A stretch of 64,000 nucleotides of DNA from Chitinophaga sancti (GCF_034087045.1 NZ_CP139247.1:8024001-8088000); one strand, 5' to 3'. Shown: positions 53,096 through 62,520, counted from the stretch's first letter. A program made the numbers and translations. Notes: generated by a model from the letters alone, not told the origin.

Positions 53096-55540
53096 CTATT
53101 TAAAATTCAACGGTATCGCCACTCTCACACTATAATTCCTCCCCATATTAAACACCCCTGTTCTTCCTGTCACCTCATTCTCCGCCGCATATTTCAATCT
53201 GCTCAAATGATTCTGGTAAGCTACATCCGTCAGGTTATTCGCTGCCAGATGCAATGAGAACAACACCTTCTTATTCCTATTCACCACATCTGCACCTATC
53301 CCTGCATTCCACAATGTATATCCCGGTGTTGCTGTCTCTGTCTGATATGCATAGTACACATTGTTCTGGTCAAACGTCCAATCCATCTGTATACCCGCAT
53401 ACGCATTCTGGAATATACCACCTACATGTTTGAACTTTCCTTTCAACTCTGACAACCATCTTGCCGCCGGAATATTAGGCAGATACTTTGTTGAATCTGA
53501 ACCATTCGCTATCACCGCCTTCACATAAGAGAAAGTATTCTCAAAGTGCAACCAGTCTATCGGATGCGGATGTATATCAATCATCACCTCTCCGCCATAC
53601 AAATTAGCTGTTGACTGCTGATACTGGAATGCCGCATACCCCTCATCATTATCAGTTGTAGGAATTGAATCCCCACCATTCACACTACTCAGCTTACGGC
53701 TATAAATAAAGTTTGTAATGTGATTATAAAACAAGCTACCCGTCATTGACACGTGCTCTGAATTAAACTCCGCTCCAATATCTCCCTGTGTGCTCACCTC
53801 TGGCTTCAGCGATTCATTCCCATATTCATACTTGATCGTACCTTCATGCACACCATTCGCGCCAATCTCTGAAATATTCGGCGCCCTGAAACCTCTGGCT
53901 ACATTCACCTTCAGCGTCACCTTATCGCTCGCTGCATAACTCAGACCCGCACTACCAGAGATGTTGGAAAAATTCTTGCTCAGTGCATTGAACTTCTCTT
54001 CACCACCACTGCTTACTGGTTTACCATCTTCATCCAGCATCAAACCCTGCACACTGATATGCCTGTTGTCAAAACGCAGACCACCGCTGAATGTCAGCTT
54101 ATCCCAGGTCTTACTTGTCACCGCATAGATACCCGCATCAAACAGGTTGTAACCCGGTACCAGGAACTCACTTCCTGAAAGAATATTATTATGCTGCTGC
54201 ATACCGTTTACACCTATAGCAGTCTGCCATCCATTCATATCAGCAAATGAATATTTCACACCATAGTTGAACGTATTCAACTTCAGGTACAACTCAGGTT
54301 CATTCGGATTTAATACATCTCCAAACTCCTGGCGTCTGTTCCACTGATACCCCAGGATCACATTCAATCTGCTACCATTTTGCATATAGAAATCGTTATC
54401 CCATACCAACTTCTGATGGTTGATCTGCTGACGCGGCAAACCGATTGTATAAGATTTGAAATCCTTATCGGTAGCAACTCCTTCTCCTGCCACTCCATTA
54501 TCATTGATAGGCTTGATGAACTGACCCAGTTCATTACGATCACCTTCTACCAAACCTAACTCCTGGTTAAAGGAAGTAAAACGCAGTACAGAAGATCCCC
54601 AGTTTTTATTGATACCAATGCTACCACCATAGTTCGTATTATGGAACTTAGAGTTATACACATATCCATCGTACTTATTCTTATAATCGTGTGCAAACTT
54701 CTGCGTACCATACACACTCCAGCTAAATCCATTTTGAGTTGTGCCTGCCAGATCTGCGTGATAGGCAATCATGCCATTGTTAGACAGATAATTGGCGGCT
54801 ATATTGCCTTTCACATGACCTGCCGGCTCAGGACTTGGTGGTACGATATTGACCACCCCTGCCAGCGCATCGGAACCATATACCAGTGATGCAGGGCCTT
54901 TCAGCACTTCTATTTTACTTACATTATAATCGTCGATTTCTATACCATGCTCATCACCCCACTGCTGACCTTCCTGTCTGATACCATCGCCTATTACCAC
55001 CACACGGTTGTAACCCAGACCACGGATGAACGGCTTGGATATAGCCGGACCCGTCGTTAGCTGACTTACCCCTGGCAGCTTGGCCACTGCATCAATGATA
55101 TTGGTAGATATATTTGATTCCAGATAATCTTTTCTGATAATGTTCACCGGAGTCGGGTTTTGCTTCAGCGACGTCGCCTGACTCACCCCCGTAATCACTA
55201 CTTCATTTTCTTCAATCACTTTAGTACTCAGACCAAAGTTGATGTTGGTAGCACCATTCACCTGAACTGTTTGCGTGAGGGTCGCATAACCAATGAAATG
55301 CACCTCTACCAGGAACTTTCCTTTTGGTAAATTTTTGATCTCGTAATGGCCCTGCGCATCTGTAGAAGCACCTACATGCAGGTCTGGAAAATAAACGGTC
55401 ACACCCGGTAATGGGGTATTATTCGATTTGTCTGTAACCAATCCACTCAGTGAATTGCCGGCATCATCATCGGCAAAGGCAGGAGAATAAATAGAAAATC
55501 CTGTCAGTATACTTAATATAACAACACGCAGGTAATGCAT
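53096..55540 (-). CDS. TonB-dependent outer-membrane receptor
   Basis: An 814-residue receptor with signal peptide (to about residue 23, SPAFADD), a carboxypeptidase-like domain (GLVTDKSNNTPLPGVTVYF), a plug (NIIRKDYLESNISTNIIDAV, VVVIGDGIRQEGQQWGDEHG) and a barrel ending RVAIPLNFK. It probably imports a metal complex. The plug sequence and the His-rich small protein upstream resemble zinc or copper receptor loci in Bacteroidota, which is an inference. The gene starts 85 bases after that small gene. Confidence 0.9.
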   Translation of the reverse strand: MHYLRVVILSILTGFSIYSPAFADDDAGNSLSGLVTDKSNNTPLPGVTVYFPDLHVGASTDAQGHYEIKNLPKGKFLVEVHFIGYATLTQTVQVNGATNINFGLSTKVIEENEVVITGVSQATSLKQNPTPVNIIRKDYLESNISTNIIDAVAKLPGVSQLTTGPAISKPFIRGLGYNRVVVIGDGIRQEGQQWGDEHGIEIDDYNVSKIEVLKGPASLVYGSDALAGVVNIVPPSPEPAGHVKGNIAANYLSNNGMIAYHADLAGTTQNGFSWSVYGTQKFAHDYKNKYDGYVYNSKFHNTNYGGSIGINKNWGSSVLRFTSFNQELGLVEGDRNELGQFIKPINDNGVAGEGVATDKDFKSYTIGLPRQQINHQKLVWDNDFYMQNGSRLNVILGYQWNRRQEFGDVLNPNEPELYLKLNTFNYGVKYSFADMNGWQTAIGVNGMQQHNNILSGSEFLVPGYNLFDAGIYAVTSKTWDKLTFSGGLRFDNRHISVQGLMLDEDGKPVSSGGEEKFNALSKNFSNISGSAGLSYAASDKVTLKVNVARGFRAPNISEIGANGVHEGTIKYEYGNESLKPEVSTQGDIGAEFNSEHVSMTGSLFYNHITNFIYSRKLSSVNGGDSIPTTDNDEGYAAFQYQQSTANLYGGEVMIDIHPHPIDWLHFENTFSYVKAVIANGSDSTKYLPNIPAARWLSELKGKFKHVGGIFQNAYAGIQMDWTFDQNNVYYAYQTETATPGYTLWNAGIGADVVNRNKKVLFSLHLAANNLTDVAYQNHLSRLKYAAENEVTGRTGVFNMGRNYSVRVAIPLNFK

Positions 55541-55625
55541 AAAAATAAAATGGTTTAGAATAAATGCATGAATGCATGCATAGCGATTGACATTGCGTCA
55601 ATTCAATCAGATATAAAAGAGAATA

Positions 55626-55964
55626 TTAAAGGAAGAAAGCGGCAGGAGGTGCCCGGGGAGATAACATGCGGTAATCCTCCTGCGTAATAGCAGGGATAAC
55701 CGGGTTAGCATAATTCCATAATACGGATTGCGCCAGCACAGCAAAAAAAGTACTGGTGTGCTGATAAGGTTCCGGCTCTATCTGCAGGAACTTACAGTGC
55801 TGGTGTTTGATAGAAAAAGCAAGTCCATCGTGCGGGATAGGCGTGTCCCTGGTATCATGGTGATCCATAAATACCTGGTGTATGAATTCCCTGGGGGTCG
55901 TATTAAAAGTAAATACGCCCAGGAGCAGGATCGCCAGTATCTTATGTAGGAACCTGTTTTTCAA
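55626..55964 (-). CDS. Small His-rich exported protein, partner of the TonB receptor
   Basis: A 112-residue protein with an N-terminal signal or anchor (KILAILLLGVFTF) and a His-rich stretch (FMDHHDTRDTPIPHDG, KHQHCKFLQIEPE). Similar small proteins sit before TonB receptors in Bacteroidota. The HHD/HQHC groups suggest metal binding, but this is an inference. It shares an operon with the receptor gene. A promoter and a short palindrome lie upstream (55972-56002). Confidence 0.65.
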   Translation of the reverse strand: MKNRFLHKILAILLLGVFTFNTTPREFIHQVFMDHHDTRDTPIPHDGLAFSIKHQHCKFLQIEPEPYQHTSTFFAVLAQSVLWNYANPVIPAITQEDYRMLSPRAPPAAFFL

Positions 55965-55971
55965 AGTGAAA

Positions 55972-56007
55972 CAAAGGTAGGGGAATTCCTAATAAATGCA
56001 ACAATGT
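55972..56007 (-). promoter_or_regulatory. Promoter of the TonB receptor operon with a palindrome
   Basis: On the minus strand GTTG (56002-55999), 19 bases, TACCTTTG (55979-55972). The -33 box lies in the 11-base palindrome CAACA-A-TGTTG, a possible operator for a metal-sensing repressor. Confidence 0.55.
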
Positions 56008-56085
56008 TGTTAAATATAATGATGAGTGGTGAAAAAGAAATGGGGACGCATGTTACCATACGACCCCATTTATATATTAAATATT

Positions 56086-56335
56086 ATTGGCTATACCCTC
56101 ACTTACAGCATAGATCTCACCTCCTGGTACAGCATTATTGGTTATACCTTCACTTTCAACATAGATCTCACCTCCTGGTACAGCATTATTGGCTATACCC
56201 TCACTTTCAGCATAGATCTCACCTCCTGGTACAGCATTATTGGTTATACCTTCACTTTCAGCATAGATCTCACCTCCTGGTACAGCATTATTGGTTATAC
56301 CTTCACTTTCAGCATAGATCTCACCTCCTGGTACA
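56086..56335 (-). repeat. 51-bp tandem array made from the DUF1501 gene 3' end
   Basis: Five units start at 56086, 56137, 56188, 56239 and 56290, all 51 bases apart. The last (56290-56335) is coding and holds the stop (56295-56297); four copies follow downstream on the minus strand. Copies differ at only a few positions. The unit is 17 codons, so each TAA falls in the gene's frame. Each also contains AGGAGGTGAGATCTATG, a strong ribosome-site-like sequence before a 6-codon frame. Confidence 0.95.
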
Positions 56336-57878
56336 CCCCGTTCTGCAATCGGGCATAGAAGATACCAGCCGCCAGCTTTTTGCTATCAAACACCGTTGTA
56401 TACTCCCCTCCTGCCAGCACATTATTCACAGGCACCGCCACCAAACGACCCATGGTATCAAAGATCTGGATCATAGTATGCCCGCCACGAGTTTTGTACT
56501 TCAGGGTAGTCGTATCTACAAACGGGTTAGGATAGTTGGTTATCAACCCCTTACTACCATTATTCACATCATCAATACCTGTAATGGTACCACAAGCTAT
56601 ACCGCTTACAATTGGTAAGCGCTGGTAATCCTTGAACAAAATAGATTGCAACGTCGTATTGTCCACACAGAACCACTGTTCCAGCAAACTCGCATATACT
56701 GACCGAAAATCGTACTGCATCGGGGTATTATCCGCCACAGACCCGCTATCCGGAATATCCGGCGAAGTCCCCAGGATCCCCTGTTGTACATAATCGCCAA
56801 ATACAATCATCGGCGCAGCAGCACCGTGATCCGTACCCATACTGCTGTTGGATTTAATACGACGGCCAAATTCAGAAAAAGTCATACCCACTACTCTGCG
56901 GGACGCTTTCAGTTTGGTCAGGTCATCCATAAATGCCTTGATCCCTTCTGACAGTTCTGTCAACAATTCAGCATGATAACCAGTGGTGTTATCTCCACCC
57001 TCTGTCTGGCTGGCGTGGGTATCAAAGAAGCCCATGCTTACCATGTACATCCTTGTTTTCAATCCGCCTGCTACCAGTCTGGCTACGATTTTCAGCTGTC
57101 TGCCCAGTTGCGTATCCGGGTATTCACTTTGAGAAGTGACATTCTGTGCCGCTTTCTTGATAGCATCTGAAAACTTATTTGTCTGCTTGGCGATCAGGCG
57201 TATATAAGCTAGTTCTACCCCTGCATGCGTATCCGGAACCGGGTCCGCTACGTCATCTAACAGGTTATAAAAATCCGTCGCGCTGGAAATCGCAATCCCC
57301 GTATTGGTATTCGCCCCCTGGAAAGCAGGAGATACGATAGAACCAATCTGGATCGCCAGCGGATCAGGATTTTCATCGTTCGGATACCCATCAGGATAAC
57401 CCGGGTATTGTGTATCAAGATAGCGACCACCCCATCCTGTTTCGACAATCTCATTCGCATCAGAACCAGATACCCATATATCGGTAGCGCGGAAGTGTGA
57501 GTAGTTCGGTGAAGGATAGCCTACGCTCTGAATGATGCAGACCTTCCCTTCTTCATATAACTGCTGCACCCCGGTCATAGCAGGATGTAACCCTGTTTTT
57601 ACATTATTCACCAGTGGTAACAGCTTACCCTGGGGGATGGCGATATTTGGACGAATAGCCTGGTATTTATCATAGAGATCGATAGGCACGACCATGTTCA
57701 GGCCATCGTTCCCACCGACCAGCTGGATCATAACCAGAACGTGATCGTTGTCCGCCGAAGCACTTTCAAGTGCCGACAATAATGAGGAAGAGCCAAAAGC
57801 CTTTACTGCAAACCCGTTGATGAAGGTTGGCAGAATAGCGGCCGGCGCGGTATATTTAAGAAAATCTCTACGTTTCAT
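56295..57878 (-). CDS. DUF1501 protein with Tat-like signal and type IX sorting domain
   Basis: A 527-residue exported protein of the DUF1501 (alkaline-phosphatase-like fold) family. It starts MKRRDFLKYTAPAAILP, a twin-arginine signal (RRDFLK). The central motifs include MIQLVGGNDGLNMVVP and SEFGRRIKSNSSMGTDHGAA. The last 85 residues form a type IX secretion sorting domain (LITNYPNPFVDTTTLKYK ... GIFYARLQNG). It is the second gene of a two-gene operon with the DUF1800 gene, 28 bases apart. Function of the family is unknown. The last 13 codons and the stop are repeated downstream. Confidence 0.9.
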   Translation of the reverse strand: MKRRDFLKYTAPAAILPTFINGFAVKAFGSSSLLSALESASADNDHVLVMIQLVGGNDGLNMVVPIDLYDKYQAIRPNIAIPQGKLLPLVNNVKTGLHPAMTGVQQLYEEGKVCIIQSVGYPSPNYSHFRATDIWVSGSDANEIVETGWGGRYLDTQYPGYPDGYPNDENPDPLAIQIGSIVSPAFQGANTNTGIAISSATDFYNLLDDVADPVPDTHAGVELAYIRLIAKQTNKFSDAIKKAAQNVTSQSEYPDTQLGRQLKIVARLVAGGLKTRMYMVSMGFFDTHASQTEGGDNTTGYHAELLTELSEGIKAFMDDLTKLKASRRVVGMTFSEFGRRIKSNSSMGTDHGAAAPMIVFGDYVQQGILGTSPDIPDSGSVADNTPMQYDFRSVYASLLEQWFCVDNTTLQSILFKDYQRLPIVSGIACGTITGIDDVNNGSKGLITNYPNPFVDTTTLKYKTRGGHTMIQIFDTMGRLVAVPVNNVLAGGEYTTVFDSKKLAAGIFYARLQNGVYQEVRSMLKVKV

Positions 57879-57906
57879 ATTGATAGAGTATAGGTCTTTC
57901 TAAAGA

Positions 57907-59550
57907 TCAGGATAGTTGATATTCGGATAGGTTCATCAGGTATTTGTACAGCGTACGCAGACGGCTTTCAACGACTGTGCGCAATGCAGTATCTGTAGGA
58001 TAGGCCACCCAGGCATTCCAGGCATCTGTCCAGTAGTAGTCGCTGTCAGGGTTCTGCCCACTCAGTAGGATGGTATTTTTAAACCATGCCTTGGTGGTGT
58101 CAGATACACCTATACGGTACAAAATATCCAGTGAGTCAGAGATCAGTTGCTTTGGATCGGAAGGATTGGAAAGTCTTTGTGCAAAGGCCATCACATCGAT
58201 CGCCACACCTGCATAGCCACCTTCGCTGATCATGGCATCGGTGAGCTGGTTACGCTTAGGCAGGGTATCGGTGTTGATCCACATTTCATGGTATTGAGGT
58301 TCCTGGTAGTAAGGCTGCCAGCCGGCTACCTGTGGTGGTTCCCCAATATCCTGCAGCATGCTGGCTGCGTGAGAGCGCAGTCTGTCCCAGGAGTCGTAGG
58401 CATCCATATAAGCAGTCGGGAAGGTAACGCCGAATTCGCGCACCAAACCTACGTTGTGATCAATCGGACTTTTGATAAGTGCTGACATATTCAGCGGATC
58501 GTAAAAGTGCTCACTCTTGAAGAGGGCCCTGAGTACTGGCAGCAGATCGTAGTTGTTATTTCTGAAAATGTCTGCCAGTGGGGTGATCACATTTGTCTCT
58601 ACCGCATCGTCGATGAGGTAGTATACAAACCAGCGATACAGTTTGCGAACGATAAATTTCGCGCATTCCGGCTGGGCAAAGATGATAGTCAGCAGGTCGT
58701 CGAGTTCAGTCGCGCCATCCTGACCGGTTTTGCCGGTGATCTTTTTATTGCTGTAAAAGTCGGAGAATTCTTTGTTTTCAATATCATGCTCGGTACTCTC
58801 AAAGTACGTAGTGATGGTATTGGCATTGATGCGGAAACCAGTGAGTACGCGGGCGGTAGCACGCACGTCTTCTTCGGTGTAGTGGCTATCGGGGCCTTTA
58901 CCAACGGTGAACAATTCATGGAGTTCACGGGCATAGTTTTCATCCGCGCCTGCTTTGGAGTTGAGGTATCCGTTCAGGTATCTCAGCATGGCTGGGTCGA
59001 GGGTGATTGCTTTCGTGAGTGTTTTGAAATTGCCCACAGCGTTTGCACGCAGGGTGGTGTTGTACTTGTAGATGTAGCGGGAGTCGTGGGTCATATCCAT
59101 TTCGGTCACGAAGTGGTTATGCCAGAAAAGCGTCATTTTCTCCTGTATGCTACGACCTTGATTGATCATGACGCCGAGCCACCAGGCTTTGTAGGAGTTC
59201 CAGCGTTTGCCATCTTCATCATCGGAGGAAGGTGGGGGTGAATTCACCCAGGTTTCACCGGGAAGTATGCCATGTTCATCCTCACCATAGATGTTTACAG
59301 GTTGGGTAGTAACGGCGGTGACGGTGGTGAGCAGGGCTTCCACGGCCTGGTCCATGCCGAGACTTTTCACCCATGCAATATCTTCAGGAGTGGCGCCAAA
59401 CATGGTACGTTTGAGCAGGTGCACTGCCTGAGCGGTATCGAAAGTGCCGGTGTATGCGGAAATACCTGAATCCGTACGCGAACCGGTGGTAGTCGCTTTC
59501 ACTGCTGGCTGTCGTTTTGCTGATAGCGAAAGGAATTGTCTGCGATCCAT
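57907..59550 (-). CDS. DUF1800 protein
   Basis: A 547-residue protein of the DUF1800 family. Family blocks seen are HLLKRTMFGATPEDIAWVK, LFWHNHFVTEMDM, NENYARELHELFTVG-like ENYARELHELFTVGKG, VRATARVLTGFRI and WPYYQEP-like GWQPYYQEP. The N-terminus MDRRQFLSLSA looks like a worn Tat signal without a clear hydrophobic core. DUF1800 and DUF1501 genes are regularly paired in Bacteroidota and Planctomycetota; the joint role is not known. Confidence 0.88.
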   Translation of the reverse strand: MDRRQFLSLSAKRQPAVKATTTGSRTDSGISAYTGTFDTAQAVHLLKRTMFGATPEDIAWVKSLGMDQAVEALLTTVTAVTTQPVNIYGEDEHGILPGETWVNSPPPSSDDEDGKRWNSYKAWWLGVMINQGRSIQEKMTLFWHNHFVTEMDMTHDSRYIYKYNTTLRANAVGNFKTLTKAITLDPAMLRYLNGYLNSKAGADENYARELHELFTVGKGPDSHYTEEDVRATARVLTGFRINANTITTYFESTEHDIENKEFSDFYSNKKITGKTGQDGATELDDLLTIIFAQPECAKFIVRKLYRWFVYYLIDDAVETNVITPLADIFRNNNYDLLPVLRALFKSEHFYDPLNMSALIKSPIDHNVGLVREFGVTFPTAYMDAYDSWDRLRSHAASMLQDIGEPPQVAGWQPYYQEPQYHEMWINTDTLPKRNQLTDAMISEGGYAGVAIDVMAFAQRLSNPSDPKQLISDSLDILYRIGVSDTTKAWFKNTILLSGQNPDSDYYWTDAWNAWVAYPTDTALRTVVESRLRTLYKYLMNLSEYQLS

Positions 59551-59852
59551 AAAGTAATTGATATGGTTATATGGTATTAGGGATGAGTTTTAAAAATATA
59601 GGCTTTTACACGGTACCTGATTAAGGGTACAAGTTAGTAAAAATTTTAATGAGTGGGAGGAAAAATGTGGATTTGTTTGGAGATTTGTTTAGGGATTATT
59701 ACAACCTTCAATTTCAATATGATATTATGCTTATCATTTTGAAACTCATTTAATTTTAAAATGATAAAACTTTTGTCAGCCACCGTTTACAAAGGAAAAA
59801 ACGCCTATATTCATTTCGATCAAAACAATTAATAGACATTAATCTCGGGTTG
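59551..59852. other. AT-rich intergenic region
   Basis: About 300 bases between divergent genes. A 23-codon frame at 59761-59832 (MIKLLSATVYKGKNAYIHFD, then QNN) is possible but unsupported. I see no clear promoter. Confidence 0.35.
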
Positions 59853-60359
59853 ATGATTGAATACAACGACGACAATTCAGTTTCTAAATACTTTAAATCT
59901 GCCAGGCTAGGCATTAATAGTATCGCAACATTATTTGACCGGTATGAGAAAGAGATTCCGGTTTATGATGAACATGTTCAGTTAGCGGATCTGATATCTA
60001 ACCCTGAGGCAGTGCTACCTGTTTACACATTGACTGGCAATATTTTTAGAAGAGGGGAATTGTATATCTACCTGAAAGATAATAGTTTGCTTCCTGTATG
60101 GGATACGCTTGACCTGGTTTTATTGAAATGTGTTGATCAGGAGATGCTGGTAGCTGGGGATAAATATTATTTCGTGCTGGAAGATAAAAGGGAATTAGCG
60201 GGTGTTTTAACACATGATGAGACTCATTTTATTATCACACCAGCTAGTGAGGAGTATGATGAGGAGCGGTTGAAACCCGGTGCTGTTTTGAAGATGTATA
60301 AAATAATGGGTGGGTTAAAAAAGGAAGATGCACTCAGGGAGCGGGAGAAAAAGGGATAA
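59853..60359 (+). CDS. Unknown protein with a degenerate S24-like fold
   Basis: A 168-residue protein. The middle (LYIYLKDNSLLPVWDTLDLV, LVAGDKYYFVLED, GVLTHDETHFIITPASEEYD) resembles the C-terminal domain of LexA/HipB-type regulators with an S24 peptidase fold, but the catalytic Ser-Lys pair is absent. There is no N-terminal HTH. Function unknown. I use ATG 59853; TTG 59850 is also in frame. AT-rich accessory gene. Confidence 0.5.
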   Translation: MIEYNDDNSVSKYFKSARLGINSIATLFDRYEKEIPVYDEHVQLADLISNPEAVLPVYTLTGNIFRRGELYIYLKDNSLLPVWDTLDLVLLKCVDQEMLVAGDKYYFVLEDKRELAGVLTHDETHFIITPASEEYDEERLKPGAVLKMYKIMGGLKKEDALREREKKG

Positions 60360-60361
60360 AA

Positions 60362-60390
60362 GCCACCCCTGAAGATTCAGGGATGGGGTG
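60362..60390 (+). terminator. Possible terminator hairpin
   Basis: CCCTGAA (60367-60373) pairs with TTCAGGG (60376-60382), nested in CCACCCC and GGGGTG. No T run follows, so the call is weak. Confidence 0.3.
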
Positions 60391-60404
60391 CTGGAAAACC
60401 ATAT

Positions 60405-60444
60405 TTGAAGTCAATGAGCAATTAGAAAAGTCAATGAGCAATTA
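60405..60444 (-). repeat. 20-bp duplication starting at a lost stop codon
   Basis: On the minus strand TAATTGCTCATTGACTTTTC (60444-60425) is followed by TAATTGCTCATTGACTTCAA (60424-60405). The first TAA is the stop of the shifted frame of the 60479-60838 gene (see that entry). Confidence 0.7.
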
Positions 60445-60478
60445 TTCAAATTCTACTCCTAACTCTTTCCAGTATTCT

Positions 60479-60838
60479 TCACATTCCTGCAATACTCTCT
60501 ATGATTTCTTCTTCAGTTGGTGGTCTCTTTGAATTCCAGATATCCGCAAGTGGTATTTCCAAATGTTTTACATCCTCCGGATTAGTATAATCAGGCATAT
60601 ACTTCACCCTGAGGTAAGGACACACCTCTACTACCCGACTTCCATACAGAAGACTATATTTATTTGACTGATCAACCGGAATTTCTTTATCGAACTTTTC
60701 ACTCAAATAATTCAATTTCTCAATCATTCTATCTACTGCTCCTGTCGGCCTAAATACTTGACTCAGTACACTAGGCTTTGGATACCATTCCTTATCATAA
60801 TCTGGATGTTTAGGTTTTTTTACCCGTATTCTAATCAT
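60479..60838 (-). CDS. Unknown small protein with likely 3' frameshift
   Basis: A 119-residue protein I do not recognise (RVKKPKHPDYDKEWYPKP, YLRVKYMPDYTNPEDVKHLE). The gene overlaps the previous one by four bases (ATGA), so they form a coupled pair. After EEEIIES the sequence looks unnatural (IAGM, stop), whereas the other frame reads RVLQECEEYWKELGVEFE and ends with TAA at 60444-60442. The break is at the GA-repeat 60495-60500 and can be explained by loss of one GA. The true protein was probably 13 residues longer. Confidence 0.55.
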   Translation of the reverse strand: MIRIRVKKPKHPDYDKEWYPKPSVLSQVFRPTGAVDRMIEKLNYLSEKFDKEIPVDQSNKYSLLYGSRVVEVCPYLRVKYMPDYTNPEDVKHLEIPLADIWNSKRPPTEEEIIESIAGM

Positions 60839-61401
60839 TTATGTATTTTTTCAAAAGTGAAATAATTAAACATCGTTTCCAGTTCTCTATTTTTTTCTAT
60901 CTCGTCTATTAAGAGCTTGTAAGCACTGGATTGTATATCCCTGAAATCAAATGGGGCTTCATATAATCCTGTGCCTTTTCTTTTTATCCTCACGTAATAT
61001 TTAATACCATACATATCGAATCGCTTACTCAAATAATCACAATTCTGCTTAATCATCCGGAAGTAATAGTAAGCCCTGGAATTTGTTGATCCATCTAAGC
61101 CAACACTGCGATCCGGGTGTTGCATTAAATACCATCCGGCAAAATTCAAAATAGTTGAAAATACCATAGAATAATCAGCATGTTTTAGACTCTCCATATC
61201 CTTTATTCGCTCCTTCCGATCTACCGGACCGAATGCCAGATTATAGACATTATCCAATAACTCATGTGGCCTATCATTTATTTGAACCTTGATCCTCTTT
61301 TTCCTTCCACTCCTCAAAACCGTATAAAAAAATCCCTCCCCCTCATTCCCTTTCTCAACATCAACCTGATATACCCTATCAAAATCAAGCTTAACAAACA
61401 T
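60835..61401 (-). CDS. DUF6934-like protein
   Basis: A 188-residue protein resembling the Bacteroidota family DUF6934, with GLDGSTNSRAYYYFRMIKQN and YLSKRFDMYGIKYYVRIK as the conserved middle. Function unknown. It overlaps the following gene by four bases. The two may act together in a mobile or defence-related module, which is only an inference. Confidence 0.6.
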   Translation of the reverse strand: MFVKLDFDRVYQVDVEKGNEGEGFFYTVLRSGRKKRIKVQINDRPHELLDNVYNLAFGPVDRKERIKDMESLKHADYSMVFSTILNFAGWYLMQHPDRSVGLDGSTNSRAYYYFRMIKQNCDYLSKRFDMYGIKYYVRIKRKGTGLYEAPFDFRDIQSSAYKLLIDEIEKNRELETMFNYFTFEKIHK

Positions 61402-61848
61402 TGAATGCTATTTTAAAATTGGATTAACAATACTCTCCCCTCCCGCACTTTCGTGCGCTCAATTTCTTCCTCATAAAGTATATCTTATCTAATATCGGAT
61501 TGTACTATCTGTGGCAAATAATACTACCCTAAATGGCTAATTGATTTTCAGGTTTTTCAATTGATAATAAAAACACCTCTCCCCTCTAAAACACAATAGC
61601 TGCAAAGGATCTACCGACCCTCGCAGCTATACCATAAATGTACAGAGATAAACTATTACCTCCCTCCTATTTTCTATTCATTTTAAAAATGAACAAAATC
61701 ATCTCCTGCACCGCCATCACATTAACGCTAATAAGAAATTTTATAAAAGAACAAGCATTTTAAGCTACATCCAATTGATTCAAAATTGCAATAAAACCAC
61801 GTATTCTAAATAACAAAGCTTACATCGCACTGCCTGATTCGAATTTGT
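61402..61848. other. AT-rich intergenic region
   Basis: About 450 bases with no open frame, RNA gene or strong hairpin that I can support. Confidence 0.4.
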
Positions 61849-62520
61849 TTAATCGAGTTTCTTTATGCTCACATCTGTAAAATGACCAAGCGTTCCCGGA
61901 CCAATCCAAAGGCCTACGCTTCCACGCTGATCTTTTCCCTGCTTCAGGTCATTGACTATCAAAGTAGGTTGTTCCGCACCATTGATATAGAATTTGGCCG
62001 TGTCATCTTTTACTTCAATTTTCACCCTGATCCATTCAGCCGGCATCATATCAGCATAAGCCTCGTATTTTTCTGGTGTTTCTTCCCGCGATCTCTCCCA
62101 GGGATAGCCCGGCAAAGAAACATACTGAGTCGAATGATTCCTCCGTACCTGATCATTTGCCCGGCCGTTGGTTGGTCGAATGTAAAACAACTCCATCCTG
62201 GAGGTATCCTTACTCACCCGAAAGGCAATGCCAACAAACCCACGGGCGCTTTCCCCAGCATTCGTCTGTGGTTGTCCTGAAATGGTTGCTTCTATAATAC
62301 CATTATGAAAATCGATATTTTTGAGCAATGCAAATGTCTTTTCGTTAATGGCGCTGTTCGGCATTTGTAAAGCCAGCGCGTTTTTACCCTTATAATCTGA
62401 CTGCGCAACAGTTACCTGGTAAGGAATGACTTTATCAGGAGCCAGAGAAATATTCTGCGCTTGAGACGATGTCCCAAAAAACGCACTCATTCCCAAAGTA
62501 ATCAATAAAACTTTTCTCAT
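61849..62520 (-). CDS. Secreted lectin-fold protein (DUF1080/laminin-G-like)
   Basis: A 223-residue exported protein with a signal peptide ending SSQAQN. The mature part has the concanavalin-like fold of DUF1080/3-keto-disaccharide hydrolases: FHNGIIEATISGQPQ, VGIAFRVSKDTSRMELFYIR, WIRVKIEVKDDTAKFYINGA, and GSVGLWIGPGTLGHFTDVSI. The role is likely binding or modification of a carbohydrate. It is a single gene. Confidence 0.75.
   Translation of the reverse strand: MRKVLLITLGMSAFFGTSSQAQNISLAPDKVIPYQVTVAQSDYKGKNALALQMPNSAINEKTFALLKNIDFHNGIIEATISGQPQTNAGESARGFVGIAFRVSKDTSRMELFYIRPTNGRANDQVRRNHSTQYVSLPGYPWERSREETPEKYEAYADMMPAEWIRVKIEVKDDTAKFYINGAEQPTLIVNDLKQGKDQRGSVGLWIGPGTLGHFTDVSIKKLD

Noticed and set aside
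56026..56358. Plus-strand frame with 17-residue repeats (IIGYTFTFSIDLTSWYS)
   Set aside because: It is the antisense reading of the 51-bp array and the DUF1501 gene end; the period being a multiple of three keeps the frame open by itself.
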